A DNA stretch of 64,000 nt. Origin: Staphylococcus borealis. Its GTDB lineage: Bacteria > Bacillota > Bacilli > Staphylococcales > Staphylococcaceae. A program made the translations under genes and the position numbers. Below, piece after piece: positions 1 through 10,199 of this stretch. The notes under the pieces are model-generated. The model was not told where the DNA came from. It saw nothing but the letters and a program-made list of their open reading frames with translations, and did not search any database. Location of the stretch: positions 1 through 64,000 of the forward strand of contig NZ_CUEE01000003.1 in NCBI RefSeq assembly GCF_001224225.1, in the 5' to 3' direction. Position 1 is the first letter of the stretch. Every line of letters starts with the position of its first letter.

Positions 1-3000
1 TTCCAATTACGTGATTATCTTTATCTAATAACTCAATACGAGTATTCGGATCAGAAGACACATCAACAGGTGTTCGAGTAGTCGCCTTACCAGTTAAGTC
101 AGTATTAACGATTGGGCTACCTGGAGGTGTGGTGTCAGTCGCTTTTTTCGGTTGTGACATAGAACTATTTGGATGTTCTGCATTATCAGTCGCTTTAGCA
201 CGTACATTACCTTCAGGGATAGGCACCGTTGGTGTAATTGTAACTCGACCAGTACTATCTGTCGTACCCGAACCAATCACGTTGTTATCTTTATCAAGTA
301 ACTCAACACGTGTATTCGGGTCTGTCGTTACTGTAATTGGTGTTTTAGTCGTTGCTTTACCAGTTAAATCATTTGTCACAACTGGTTCCGTCGGAGGTGT
401 AGTATCTGTTGCTTTCTTAGGTGCAGAAGTTGAGACATTTGGATGTTCCGCATTATCGTAAGCTTTCGCAGTTACATTACCTTCCGGTATAGGTTGAGTT
501 GGCGTAATGATGACATGACCATTAGCACCAGTAGTCCCTGTTCCAATTACGTGATTATCTTTATCTAATAACTCAATACGAGTATTTGGATCAGAAGACA
601 CATCAACAGGTGTTCGAGTAGTCGCCTTACCAGTTAAATCAGTATTAACGATTGGACTACCTGGAGGCGTTGTATCAGTCGCTTTCTTTGGTTGAGAAAG
701 TGAACTGTTCGGATGTTCTGCATTATCAGTCGCTTTAGCACGTACATTACCTTCAGGGATAGGCACTGTTGGTGTAATTGTAACTCGACCATTACTATCT
801 GTCGTACCCGAACCAATTACATGATTATCTTTATCAAGTAACTCAACACGTGTATTCGGGTCTGTCGTTACTGTAATTGGCGTTTTAGTCGTTGCTTTAC
901 CAGTTAAATCATTCGTAACAACTGGTTCCCTAGGTGGCGTAGTATCGGTTGCTTTGACTGGATCAGACATAGAACTATTCGGATGTTCCGCATTATCAAT
1001 AGCCTTGGCAGTAACATTCCCTTCTGGAATAGGACGAGTTGGTGTGATTGTAACACGTCCATTAGTACCAGTCGTACCCGAACCAATGACATTACCATCT
1101 TTGTCTAAAAGTTGTACGTTTGTATTTGGATCCGTAATTACTTCAACCGGTGTTAAAGTAGTCGCCTTTCCACCTAAAGGTGTAGTAACTCTAGGTTTAG
1201 TTGGTGGCGTCGTATCGGTTGCTTTGACTGGATCAGACATAGAACTATTCGGATGTTCTGCATTATCTGTTGCCTTGGCAGTGACATTACCTTCCGGAAT
1301 AGGACGAGTTGGTGTGATTGTAACATGACCATTCGCTGCCGTAGTTCCAGTTCCAATGACATTACCATCTTTGTCTAAAAGTTGTACGTTTGTATTTGGA
1401 TCCGTAATTACTTCAACCGGTGTTAAAGTAGTCGCCTTTCCACCTAAAGGTGTAGTAACTCTAGGTTTAGTTGGTGGCGTCGTATCCGTCGCTTTGACTG
1501 GATCAGACGTAGAACTATTTGGATGTTCTGCATTATCTATAGCCTTGGCAGTGACATTACCTTCCGGAATAGGACGAGTTGGTGTGATTGTAACACGTCC
1601 ATTAGCACCAGTCGTACCTGAACCAATGACATTACCATCTTTGTCTAAAAGTTGTACGTTTGTATTTGGATCCGTAGTTACTTCAACCGGTGTTAAAGTA
1701 GTCGCCTTTCCACCTAAAGGTGTAGTGACCCTAGGTTTAGTCGGTGGCGTCGTATCGGTTGCTTTGACTGGATCAGATGTAGAGCTATTAGGATGTTCCG
1801 CATTATCAATTGCTTTAGCTGTAACATTACCTTCTGGAATAGGTCTTGTCGGTGTAATATTGACACGACCTGAACTATCCGTAGTTCCAGTTCCTATGAT
1901 TTGCCCATTTTTATCTAATAATTGAACATTCGTATTCGGATCTGTTGTAACTGTAACAGGGTCAGTCGTACCTGCTTTTCCACCTAAAGGTGAAGTAACT
2001 CTAGGTTTAGTTGGTGGCGTCGTATCCGTCGCTTTTCTAGGTGCAGACGTTGAAACATTGTTAGCTGGGTCATAAGCTTTCGCAATGACATTACCCTCTA
2101 CAATAGGAGTTGTAGGAGTGATAATTACATGCCCATTTCCGTCAGTTGTACCAGTACCTATAACACGCCCATTTTTGTCGATTAAATCAACTCTCGTATT
2201 CGGATCCGTTGTAACGGTAATTGGCGTTAAGGTTGTTGCTTTTCCTGTTAAATCTGTATCTACAGTTGGAACAGTTGGTGGAATGGTATCTGTTACTGGT
2301 ACATGATCAGAATCGATTGAGTTTGGTGTTTCTGCACCATCTGTAGCACGTGCATAGATTTTTCCTAAAGGTAGTGGCTCTCTTGGCGTAATTATACCGT
2401 GACCGTCCATTCCAGTAAGAACTACACCATAACTTTTACCATTTTCATCAAAGATCTCTACTCTAGTCAATACATCCGTAGAAACATCAATAGGCGTTCT
2501 TGTACCTACTTTATTAACTAAATTTGTATTAATTACTGGTTTTCTAGGTGGTGTTGTATCGGTAACATGTCTAGGATCAGATGTTGCATTATTAGTTTCA
2601 TCAGTTTGATCATATGCTTTCGCAGTGATATTACCCTCGAAAAGATAATGATCAGGGGTAATATTAACATGTCCGTTAGAGCCTGTAATACCACGTCCAA
2701 TGACATTATTATTTTTATCTAATAGTTCAACTCGCGTATTTGGAGTAGATGTAATGTCGATAACTGGTGTAGAGAAAGCTTTACCCGCAACATTTGTATT
2801 AATTACTGGTTTCATTACAGGAATAAGCGTTGTCGCTTGAACAGGTATTGAAACCGAACTATTTGGATGTAAAGCATTATCAGTTGCTTTCGCAGTAACA
2901 TTACCTTCTGGGATAACACGATCTGGAGTAATTACTACGTGACCACTACTATCTGTTGTACCAGCACCAAAAATACGGCCATTTTTATCTATTAATGCAA

Positions 3001-3358
3001 CATGCGTATTTGGATCAGTAGAAACATCAATCGGTGTTAATGTACCAGCTTTGTAAACTAGTCGTGTGTTAATTACAGGTGTTGTAGGTGGTGTTGTGTC
3101 AGTTGCAAATTTAGGATCAGATGTTGAAACTTTTGATTCATCACTGTGATTATATGCTTTTGCAGTGACATTACCTTCAGGTATAGGACTAGTTGGCGTA
3201 ATGTAAGCATGTCCATTAGAACCTGTCGTACCTGTACCAATTTTATTACCGTTTTTATCGAAAATTTCTACTTTAGTATTCGGATCAGTAGATACATCAA
3301 TAACTGTTGTCGTTGTTGCTTTACCTACTAAATCAGAGTTAATTGTTGGTTTCACTGG
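1..3358 (-). repeat. Tandem 270-bp coding repeats, with a 540-bp higher-order period near the window start
   Basis: The repeat array of the surface-protein gene. Anchor points recur at 393, 663, 933, 1203, 1473, 1743 and 2013, exactly 270 bp apart; the unit between 2013 and 2277 is 264 bp. The units closest to the N-terminus (2277-3358) have diverged. Those at 935-2013 are nearly identical in DNA. From about 1 to 935 two unit types alternate, so 1-60 matches 541-600 almost perfectly. The third frame and the opposite strand stay open by chance and give antisense ORFs that are not genes. G+C is locally high (26 of 60 in 1141-1200). Confidence 0.93.
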
Positions 3359-5047
3359 TGGTTGGTTCTCGATAGATGGCAGTGCACTATCTTCAGGTAA
3401 TATACGACCTGATAAAACTGTATAAGCAGATTTACTTACACCACCCATAGCAGCTGTATTAGCATATGACCAAGCATTTTCTAGTTCGGCATTTGTAACA
3501 TTATCTCTTAATTTAACTTCAAGATGCATATGATACGCACGATTTGCGCCTTCTGGATGGTTAGGATCTACTTGAATACCAATACCATAGTTCCATCCAC
3601 TGTAAATGCCTCGTTGATCTTCAACTGCTCTTCTCAAGTCAGGATTATTTCTATTTGAATGGAAATATTCGTTTGCATCACTATTAAAGCTTCTGCCTGG
3701 ACGAACACCGAAACTAAGATAAAATGTTGTATGACCAAAATCGCGTTGATTACTTCTTAACATATCAATCATTTGTGTACTATTATCTGGATCGATAATA
3801 AAATCGCTAGGTGATTCACTTAATAGACTATTTCTACCACTTCTTTTTTCATAAGCTGCGTAAGATAGATTTCTAACTGAATCGCTCGCAAATGAACCAT
3901 CTGAGTTCAATTTCATTACTTTATATGGTAATAGTAAGGCCATCCCTAAACGTTGTTGTGACCCAGGTGATATAAAGTTAACGCCGTCATTATTGAAGAA
4001 TACATCATAAACTAAGTATTTTGAATTACCTTCATTTTTATAATAAGCACGCATTACGGTCTTTCTAGAAGTAATACTTTCCACACCGTTTCTTTGTTGA
4101 CCAGTACCAAGCGCTCTACCATCAGGTAAAGAAGCATAGTTTCGTTGATATACAATAACGTTTCTTCCAGCATTCCAACGGCTATTCAATGTAGTGAATC
4201 TAAAGTTCGTTCCTTTATCGATTTGTTGACCATTTCTTGGGTCACGTTTACCTGAATGTGATCGAGTAATCACATTGGCTAATGAATTGCGAGTTCGCTC
4301 TAATCTCTTAGCTAAATCTAAAAGTGATTGTTGTGATACATCGCTAGATTGAATAATATGATGACTTTCAACTATTAACTTTTTAGCTTCTTCAATATGA
4401 GGATTTGAAGGTTCTAAACTTTCAACTTCTGGCAATTTACTTTGAATTTCATTTGTCAGGTTAGTCAATTTAGATACGTTTTTACTATCACTCTTCTGTA
4501 CGTTATCCACCTTAGATGCTTTAAGCATGTCCGGATTGTCTGCTAATTGTTTAGATGATTTTGAGTTAGAGTATTCAACTGATTGTTTACTTTGATTCGA
4601 TGATTCTTTCTCAACGTTTAATGAAGATTTTTTCTCCAGCTCTTTATTTTTTTCATCTTTACCGACTGTCGGAGATTCCTCTATCTTTTCTTTAATTGGT
4701 GAAGATGTCGAATTAGTAATTTCTTTTTTGCTTGTTTGAGTTTCTAAAGTATTTTTTTCTGTCGTTATCTTGTCATCTTGTTTTGACTGCTTATTGATTT
4801 CTGCAGCTTGATCAGAAGTTTGATCATTTTGAATTGTTATTGCATCATTTTGAGAACTATTTATGTCTCGGGTTGCTTGTGTATCAGTATTTGTCTTAGC
4901 TTTTTCTACGGTAGCATTAGCATTCTCACTTGCATGCGCTTGATCCGTATGCGTCCCTAGAAATACGAGCGTGGCAATTAAAGTTGAGAATGTTCCCACT
5001 GCATACTTTCGGATACTGAATTTCTGCAATTTATCTCGATGATTCAT
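1..5047 (-). CDS. Giant YSIRK-signal surface protein with tandem ~90-residue Ig-like repeats (partial, C-terminus outside window)
   Basis: This is the N-terminal 1682 codons of a wall-type surface protein; the reading frame is open from the ATG at 5047 to the window edge. AGGAGAG (5058-5064) precedes the start. Residues 1-39 form a YSIRK-type signal peptide ([12 protein letters not shown], then a hydrophobic core and AHA before the likely cleavage site). Residues 40 to about 200 are Ser/Lys/Gln/Asn-rich and disordered. Residues 205-260 look helical, and about 266-555 form a globular region I cannot assign with confidence. From about residue 563 there are 12 complete tandem repeats and part of a 13th, each near 90 residues, with a [20 protein letters not shown] core and a TDTTPP linker, like bacterial Ig-like (Big_6-type) domains. 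The signal resembles that of Ebh and the gene sits at the ebh locus, but the visible part shows Ig-like repeats, not FIVAR/GA helical repeats. An LPXTG anchor would lie outside the window. Adhesion or aggregation is inferred. Confidence 0.88.
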   Translation of the reverse strand, partial: MNHRDKLQKFSIRKYAVGTFSTLIATLVFLGTHTDQAHASENANATVEKAKTNTDTQATRDINSSQNDAITIQNDQTSDQAAEINKQSKQDDKITTEKNTLETQTSKKEITNSTSSPIKEKIEESPTVGKDEKNKELEKKSSLNVEKESSNQSKQSVEYSNSKSSKQLADNPDMLKASKVDNVQKSDSKNVSKLTNLTNEIQSKLPEVESLEPSNPHIEEAKKLIVESHHIIQSSDVSQQSLLDLAKRLERTRNSLANVITRSHSGKRDPRNGQQIDKGTNFRFTTLNSRWNAGRNVIVYQRNYASLPDGRALGTGQQRNGVESITSRKTVMRAYYKNEGNSKYLVYDVFFNNDGVNFISPGSQQRLGMALLLPYKVMKLNSDGSFASDSVRNLSYAAYEKRSGRNSLLSESPSDFIIDPDNSTQMIDMLRSNQRDFGHTTFYLSFGVRPGRSFNSDANEYFHSNRNNPDLRRAVEDQRGIYSGWNYGIGIQVDPNHPEGANRAYHMHLEVKLRDNVTNAELENAWSYANTAAMGGVSKSAYTVLSGRILPEDSALPSIENQPPVKPTINSDLVGKATTTTVIDVSTDPNTKVEIFDKNGNKIGTGTTGSNGHAYITPTSPIPEGNVTAKAYNHSDESKVSTSDPKFATDTTPPTTPVINTRLVYKAGTLTPIDVSTDPNTHVALIDKNGRIFGAGTTDSSGHVVITPDRVIPEGNVTAKATDNALHPNSSVSIPVQATTLIPVMKPVINTNVAGKAFSTPVIDITSTPNTRVELLDKNNNVIGRGITGSNGHVNITPDHYLFEGNITAKAYDQTDETNNATSDPRHVTDTTPPRKPVINTNLVNKVGTRTPIDVSTDVLTRVEIFDENGKSYGVVLTGMDGHGIITPREPLPLGKIYARATDGAETPNSIDSDHVPVTDTIPPTVPTVDTDLTGKATTLTPITVTTDPNTRVDLIDKNGRVIGTGTTDGNGHVIITPTTPIVEGNVIAKAYDPANNVSTSAPRKATDTTPPTKPRVTSPLGGKAGTTDPVTVTTDPNTNVQLLDKNGQIIGTGTTDSSGRVNITPTRPIPEGNVTAKAIDNAEHPNSSTSDPVKATDTTPPTKPRVTTPLGGKATTLTPVEVTTDPNTNVQLLDKDGNVIGSGTTGANGRVTITPTRPIPEGNVTAKAIDNAEHPNSSTSDPVKATDTTPPTKPRVTTPLGGKATTLTPVEVITDPNTNVQLLDKDGNVIGTGTTAANGHVTITPTRPIPEGNVTAKATDNAEHPNSSMSDPVKATDTTPPTKPRVTTPLGGKATTLTPVEVITDPNTNVQLLDKDGNVIGSGTTGTNGRVTITPTRPIPEGNVTAKAIDNAEHPNSSMSDPVKATDTTPPREPVVTNDLTGKATTKTPITVTTDPNTRVELLDKDNHVIGSGTTDSNGRVTITPTVPIPEGNVRAKATDNAEHPNSSLSQPKKATDTTPPGSPIVNTDLTGKATTRTPVDVSSDPNTRIELLDKDNHVIGTGTTGANGHVIITPTQPIPEGNVTAKAYDNAEHPNVSTSAPKKATDTTPPTEPVVTNDLTGKATTKTPITVTTDPNTRVELLDKDNNVIGSGTTDSTGRVTITPTVPIPEGNVRAKATDNAEHPNSSMSQPKKATDTTPPGSPIVNTDLTGKATTRTPVDVSSDPNTRIELLDKDNHVIG

Positions 5048-5169
5048 TGATGCGCGTCTCTCCTATTCTATGTTGTATATTCTTGATGTTGATGTTATGA
5101 GCATGATTGAAAAGTAATTCCGATAACACATAGCTCAATATCAAAAAGGTTGATAATTAAGTTACCGTT

Positions 5170-5180
5170 ATTATTGTCAA
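5170..5180 (-). promoter_or_regulatory. Possible -35 region of the surface-protein promoter
   Basis: On the minus strand a perfect TTGACA lies at 5175-5180. An AATTAT hexamer (4 of 6 matches to the -10 consensus) follows after 16 bases. The start codon is about 130 bases further on, giving a long leader. Prediction from motifs only. Confidence 0.35.
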
Positions 5181-5393
5181 AATTTTAAGTGTCACTTTAA
5201 CACAAAAAAATTACTCGACAAAAGTTTTACAACTCCTCTCGGGTATTAAATTTCAATTATCATTATGAAATGAACAATTCAATTGTTGTTCTCTTTAATT
5301 GTAGCACTAATTCAATTCACTGTGAATTAGAATTTTTATCAATAAAATAAATTAATTTATGAATTGAGTGGCATTTAAAATTAATAAAAAATA

Positions 5394-5656
5394 AAGAGTG
5401 GGACAGAATTCTTTTTAAATTCGTCATCCACTCCTATCTTGCTTTGTTTATAAAATGTCTTAGTAAAATACGCTTTGCTGGGACCCCGACGCCCAACTTG
5501 CTTTGCTAGTAGAATTTCTTAGTGAAATTCTCTTTGTTGGGCCCCCCGCCCGCAAGGATGCCTAGAACTGAGAAAAGCTCGATTTAAGCGCCTTCTCAGT
5601 TCAGTCAGCTACTGCAAATTTCCAAAATACATCATTATTTTATATATGTTCCAGAC
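5394..5656. repeat. STAR-like composite intergenic repeat, about two middle units
   Basis: Part of the roughly 620 bp gap between the surface-protein gene and the exonuclease gene. It begins with the shared GAGTGGGACAGAATTC module, but its returning arm is imperfect here. Two diverged units follow with the GCTTTG...TAGAATTTCTTAGTGAAATTC core and a GGGCCCC STAR motif. It ends with the common tail containing CGCAAGGATG, GCTCGATTTAAGCGCC and CAGTTCAGTCAGCTACTGC. The same modules recur at 17.3, 19.3, 44.1, 45.6, 56.6 and 61.3 kb. The rest of the gap (5048-5393) shows short AT-rich inverted repeats but no gene. Confidence 0.8.
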
Positions 5657-5668
5657 TCATTGCGTCCG

Positions 5669-6547
5669 TTATAACTTCGATGAAATATATTTACCTGATA
5701 CATATAGTTCATGTTCATTACAAATTGAAAGTATGTGATTAATTGAATGTGCGTAAGCCATATCTTTATATATTTCTATACTATTAAGTGGTACTTCAGT
5801 ATATATTTCGGCTAGGCGTTTGGATAAAGTTAAGTTATCTTTATCACTTTCAATTTTCTTGCGTTGTGCAGGTGTTAATTTATCAATATTAGAAAGCACA
5901 TTTTCGACACTTCCATAGGTTTGAATTAATTTGAGAGCTGTTTTCTCGCCTATCCCTTTTACACCGGGATATCCGTCTGCACTATCACCCATAAATGCTT
6001 TAATATCAATCAGTTGTTGCGGATTTAGCTGATATTCATCATTGAAACGTGTTAAGGTATAGCGATTATATATGTTAAATCCTTTTTTAATGAGCCATAC
6101 TTCTACTTTTTCATTGATGCATTGTAAGATGTCTTTGTCTCCAGTGATGATGTGAACTTCATTATTTTTTGAAAAAGATTTTGCAAGCGTACCTATAACA
6201 TCATCAGCTTCATAATTTGTCATACCTACATTAATGAAACCAAATTGATCTGAAATGTCTTTGACATAATCAAATTGAGGTATGAGTTCTTCTGGAGGCT
6301 CTGGACGGTTTTGCTTATAAGCGCTATACATCTCATTTCTAAATGTTGATTGTCCCATATCCCAGCAAACTGCAACATGGCTAGGTTTAATCTCATTAAT
6401 TGCTGTAAAAATATGTCTGACAAATCCTTGGATACCATTGGTTGGTACCCCTTTTGAATTATACATAAATTGTTTGTGTAAACTAGTTGCATAGAAATGT
6501 CTAAAAAGTAAAGCCATTCCATCCACTAATAGGACACGATTTTCCAT
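5669..6547 (-). CDS. 5'-3' exonuclease (FEN / Pol I N-terminal domain family)
   Basis: A 292-residue stand-alone 5'-3' exonuclease / flap endonuclease, related to the 5' nuclease domain of DNA polymerase I (YpcP-type), which removes RNA primers and flaps. Metal-binding acidic residues of the PIN-like fold are visible: D9 in LLVDGMALLF, EADD at 113-116, GDKD at 136-139, and the helix-three-turn-helix stretch GDSADGYPGVKGIGEKTA at 187-204. Its ATG is 16 bp past the stop of the dynamin-like gene, so the two are probably cotranscribed. Length and motifs fit an intact enzyme. Confidence 0.93.
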   Translation of the reverse strand: MENRVLLVDGMALLFRHFYATSLHKQFMYNSKGVPTNGIQGFVRHIFTAINEIKPSHVAVCWDMGQSTFRNEMYSAYKQNRPEPPEELIPQFDYVKDISDQFGFINVGMTNYEADDVIGTLAKSFSKNNEVHIITGDKDILQCINEKVEVWLIKKGFNIYNRYTLTRFNDEYQLNPQQLIDIKAFMGDSADGYPGVKGIGEKTALKLIQTYGSVENVLSNIDKLTPAQRKKIESDKDNLTLSKRLAEIYTEVPLNSIEIYKDMAYAHSINHILSICNEHELYVSGKYISSKL

Positions 6548-6563
6548 AGATTGTGCCTTCTTT

Positions 6564-9500
6564 CTATTTTAATAGTGCATTTAATTTTTGATGCGCTGTT
6601 TGTAATTGTTCAATTAAAGTATTGTCCAAATTAAATGATACTAATTCATCAATTTGGCTTTGAATCGCACCTTCAAGTTGCGCAAATTTATCTTCTGCCT
6701 CCTCATTCATTGAGGCAACAAATTGAATTAATGCTTGTCTGAATTCACTCATTTGATTTTGTAATAATTCAAGTGTGCTTATACTAATTTGTTCTTGCAA
6801 TGCTCTTTGAGTATTAGGATTAAGAATTCTTCGTTTAGTTAATTGTTTAGGTAATGCAGCAAGCATATCATTTAAATCTATACGTAAAAATGCTTTCTCA
6901 GTAAATTCAGGCGTGACATTAAACTCAGGATTAATAAACACATGCAATTGGTTTAATTTTTGTAGTATTGGTGCGACTTGATCGCTAAGTTGATGATTAT
7001 AATATTTTTTTATACGCTCAACTAATAGACTTTGTTCCAAATACAGGCGTTGGTGAATTTGGTCTAAAAATGTTTTAGAAGAAATTTTCTTTTCATCATT
7101 AAAATCACTATTTTGAGTCATTTGACTATTATAAACACGTTTAACATCATCTAATAATTGTAACTTTAATCTTCCATTTAAATGATAAATCTGATCTTCA
7201 ACCTCATTATTAGTATGTTGTTCCGTAGTCATTAACAATTGATTTGATAATCTTTGCTTATTTTGATAGTGCTTTAATTGCTGTTGACGTTGCTCAATAT
7301 GAGATTGGTTTGTTTGATAGTCATGAATCATTTCTTCAAAAGAAAGATTGATTTGTTCAAGCTGCTTAACCATTTGTTGTTCTAATATACGATTTGAATC
7401 TATTTCTACAAATTGATCAATACTTTGTCGCAATTGATCAATGCCTTCATCGCTTTGTTTCAGTGCTTGTCTACTTGAAACGCCAAAGATATCCGATTTT
7501 AGGTTGACTTGAGTGAGTGCATCTTTAACATAATGTTTCACAGCGTTTAAATCATCAGAGCTTTCTGCTAAGTCTACCGCATTGATGACCATTTTAAACG
7601 CTTGATTTTCATTAAGTTGATTCATTTCTTTCATATGTTCAATAAAATGCTTATCGTTATCAGTAAAGGAATGATTAAAATAACTCACATATAAAATTAA
7701 GTCAGATGAAGTTAAAATTTGTTCAGTTTCATTTGTATGTCGTTGATTATTAGAATGTAGACCTAGAGAATCAACAATGATTTTACCTTTAAGCCATTCT
7801 ATCGGTAAATTGATATGGACAGTCTTAACAAATGTAGCGAATTCATCTTCGGCACTCCATTTCTTAATTTCTTCTCGAGAAATCACATGTTTGGTACCTT
7901 CTGCTAACATATCTTTATACATCGAATAATGTTTTTGAACTGCGCTTACAAAGGCAAGTTGGTTCTTTTCTAATTTACGCTTTAAACGTTGAATATCAGA
8001 ATGGATAAATGAGTCAAGTGTTTCAAAAGAAACATCGTGATATTCAATTAGTTGATTAAGTTCGTTTAATAATTGTTCTTCAGTTTTAAGTGTAATCTGA
8101 CTATTCTCTCCATATGATAATTCAGTCGTCGCTGCTGTAGTTGGATTTGGTGAACTTACTAAATATTGTCCACCTAATAAAGCGTTAATTAAACTACTTT
8201 TACCTGCGCTGAATGTGCCGAACACACCAATTTTAACTAACTTATTGTCTAATCGCTCTAATGTATCTTTAATATCTTTTTTCGTTCTTTCAAATAAAGG
8301 TACAGGATTAATAATATCCAATGCTGCTTGAATATTAACTTCATTAATGTGATTAACATTCGAATGATGATTAGATGCGTCCTCATCGTTTGTGATAACC
8401 TGTTCGGTATCCTCGAGAACATAATTTGCCTCAGTTCTACCTATTAATTTATCTAAAGAATCTTCCATATGGATATAATAATGTAAATAATTCTTAGTAG
8501 TTAGAGATGATTTTAAATTTTGTAACTCTAGATAATGCTCATAGATTTGTAAGTCATCAGTCGTCTCCTCAGTTAGATCTTGCGCTTGTGTATACTTAAT
8601 TGCTTTATCAAACAATGGATTAGATTGTTTTTCTACATCATTTCTGATTGCTTTTAGCACGTCATCACTGAAAGTAAGTACATACGTATTACTTATACTC
8701 GTTTGAGGTTGATATAAATTTGAGATTAAACTTGAATCAATATCATAATGCTGATTTAGAATGTCATGATTCACCTCGGAATTATTAATAAAGCGAGTTA
8801 AGAACGACATATCCTCTCTTAGAGGTTGTCGAATTTGTTGATTCATCTTATCTTGTAATTTAGTTACAACATTTTGTAGGCGCGCTTCTTGTTCTTCTTG
8901 CTTTTTCTTCTTTTTGTTTAAGAAGCCTCCAACTTTAAAATCATCGCTCATACTTTCAAGGTATTGTCTAATTTCTTCACGCATGTCATGCGTCATTATA
9001 TATGCATTATCTAATACATCTTTACGCTTTTGTTTTAAAAAGCTTAATAATTGATCAGGATTATTCAATAGTCTAGCTTCTTCGCTAACAGCTTGATTTT
9101 GTTGAAACTTGGCATAAGCTTGTTCAAATTCATCTTCATTAATGTTAAGTTGTTCCAATATATCTTGTAGCTCATTTTGAATATATCCTAATTGTGCTTC
9201 TGTAATGAATTTCACTGTACGATTGACATAATCTTCAATAGCTTCTCTGTTATTATCTTTCTCTACTAAATACTGAGAGAGGCGTGATAGTTCATTTTCA
9301 GGGTGATCGAATTTAGATACATAAAAGATATCTGTTAGATTAATCTCCCAATCCTCAATTGACTTATTGACTCTCTCTTTAAAAGTTTCAAATGTAATTT
9401 CATCTTCATTATGTTTATCAATTTGATTAATGATAAAGATGACAGGAATGCCTACATCATTCATTCGTTTAATAAATTGAAAATTTAACGCCGATTGTAC

Positions 9501-10007
9501 ATGATTATAATCTACTGTATAGAATAGAATATTACTTGTGTACATGAATTGTTCAGTAGTGGATTGATGTGTAGCAACGTTTGAATCTACGCCAGGTGTA
9601 TCTTGCAAAGTAAAGCCGTTTTTAAATTTTGTAGATGGAAAATTAATCTCAACAGATTCTACATCTACATTTAAACGGTTCATTTTTTTAACTTCATCAT
9701 AAGTTTTTAATTTAGAATATTGTTGATTTTCTAAATTAGCTATAATACCTTGTTTATCTGAAACAGATACAATTGCAGTATTACTTGTTGTTGGTACTGG
9801 TGAACTTGGAAGAATATCTTGTTCTAATAATAAGTTGATTAAAGTTGATTTACCCGCTGAAAAGTGCCCTACAAACGAAGCGGTATATTGATTTAAATAT
9901 ACTTTTTTAATGACTTGATTAATGGTATGTACTAAAGTTGAGTTTTTAGATTTTTCAACTTCTTTTTTTAATTTATATAAAATATCCAGTTGTTCATTAT
10001 TAGCCAT
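6564..10007 (-). CDS. Tandem dynamin-like GTPase (DynA/YpbR-like)
   Basis: An 1147-residue protein built from two dynamin-like halves in one chain. The first half has a P-loop GHFSAGKST at 47-55, the switch DTPGVDSN and the specificity motif NQIDK. The second has a P-loop GTFSAGKSS near 597-605 and a DSLGL switch near 748, with INAVDLAE as a weaker G4-like motif. Long helical, glutamine-rich stretches surround both GTPase domains. In the Bacillus family member DynA this layout supports membrane tethering and fusion and membrane surveillance under stress; that role is transferred from the family. It lies upstream of the exonuclease gene in the same unit. AAGGGGAC precedes the ATG. Confidence 0.9.
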   Translation of the reverse strand: MANNEQLDILYKLKKEVEKSKNSTLVHTINQVIKKVYLNQYTASFVGHFSAGKSTLINLLLEQDILPSSPVPTTSNTAIVSVSDKQGIIANLENQQYSKLKTYDEVKKMNRLNVDVESVEINFPSTKFKNGFTLQDTPGVDSNVATHQSTTEQFMYTSNILFYTVDYNHVQSALNFQFIKRMNDVGIPVIFIINQIDKHNEDEITFETFKERVNKSIEDWEINLTDIFYVSKFDHPENELSRLSQYLVEKDNNREAIEDYVNRTVKFITEAQLGYIQNELQDILEQLNINEDEFEQAYAKFQQNQAVSEEARLLNNPDQLLSFLKQKRKDVLDNAYIMTHDMREEIRQYLESMSDDFKVGGFLNKKKKKQEEQEARLQNVVTKLQDKMNQQIRQPLREDMSFLTRFINNSEVNHDILNQHYDIDSSLISNLYQPQTSISNTYVLTFSDDVLKAIRNDVEKQSNPLFDKAIKYTQAQDLTEETTDDLQIYEHYLELQNLKSSLTTKNYLHYYIHMEDSLDKLIGRTEANYVLEDTEQVITNDEDASNHHSNVNHINEVNIQAALDIINPVPLFERTKKDIKDTLERLDNKLVKIGVFGTFSAGKSSLINALLGGQYLVSSPNPTTAATTELSYGENSQITLKTEEQLLNELNQLIEYHDVSFETLDSFIHSDIQRLKRKLEKNQLAFVSAVQKHYSMYKDMLAEGTKHVISREEIKKWSAEDEFATFVKTVHINLPIEWLKGKIIVDSLGLHSNNQRHTNETEQILTSSDLILYVSYFNHSFTDNDKHFIEHMKEMNQLNENQAFKMVINAVDLAESSDDLNAVKHYVKDALTQVNLKSDIFGVSSRQALKQSDEGIDQLRQSIDQFVEIDSNRILEQQMVKQLEQINLSFEEMIHDYQTNQSHIEQRQQQLKHYQNKQRLSNQLLMTTEQHTNNEVEDQIYHLNGRLKLQLLDDVKRVYNSQMTQNSDFNDEKKISSKTFLDQIHQRLYLEQSLLVERIKKYYNHQLSDQVAPILQKLNQLHVFINPEFNVTPEFTEKAFLRIDLNDMLAALPKQLTKRRILNPNTQRALQEQISISTLELLQNQMSEFRQALIQFVASMNEEAEDKFAQLEGAIQSQIDELVSFNLDNTLIEQLQTAHQKLNALLK

Positions 10008-10034
10008 GCTAAGTCCCCTTTATTTCAAACATTC

Positions 10035-10080
10035 TAATAAAAAAAGTAAGAGCCTGAGACATACTAAATGTAACAGGCTA
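10035..10080 (-). terminator. Intrinsic terminator after the NAD(P)-binding reductase gene
   Basis: On the minus strand AGCCTG (10079-10074) pairs with CAGGCT (10056-10051) across a 17-base loop, and a run of seven T follows (about 10039-10045). It lies between the reductase gene and the start of the dynamin-like gene, so it ends the former. Confidence 0.7.
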
Positions 10081-10199
10081 TTTTAAAAGTGGTAGTATTC
10101 TATAGAATAGAATGAACGGCATTACAATATCAATTCTGCCAAGCTACCTATTTATTAAATTTTATCACAACACTAGTTTGAAACAAATATAAAGAATTG

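Noticed and set aside
129-461. Antisense reading frame in the surface-protein repeats (also at 954-1328, 1356-1925 and 2085-2306)
   Set aside because: They run opposite to the clear surface-protein frame, repeat with the 270-bp unit and show no ribosome site or domain. They are open by codon composition of the repeat.
1-5047. Frameshift or premature stop in the surface-protein gene
   Set aside because: Translation stays in one frame from the ATG at 5047 to the window start; the codon phase checked at 298 agrees with the start.
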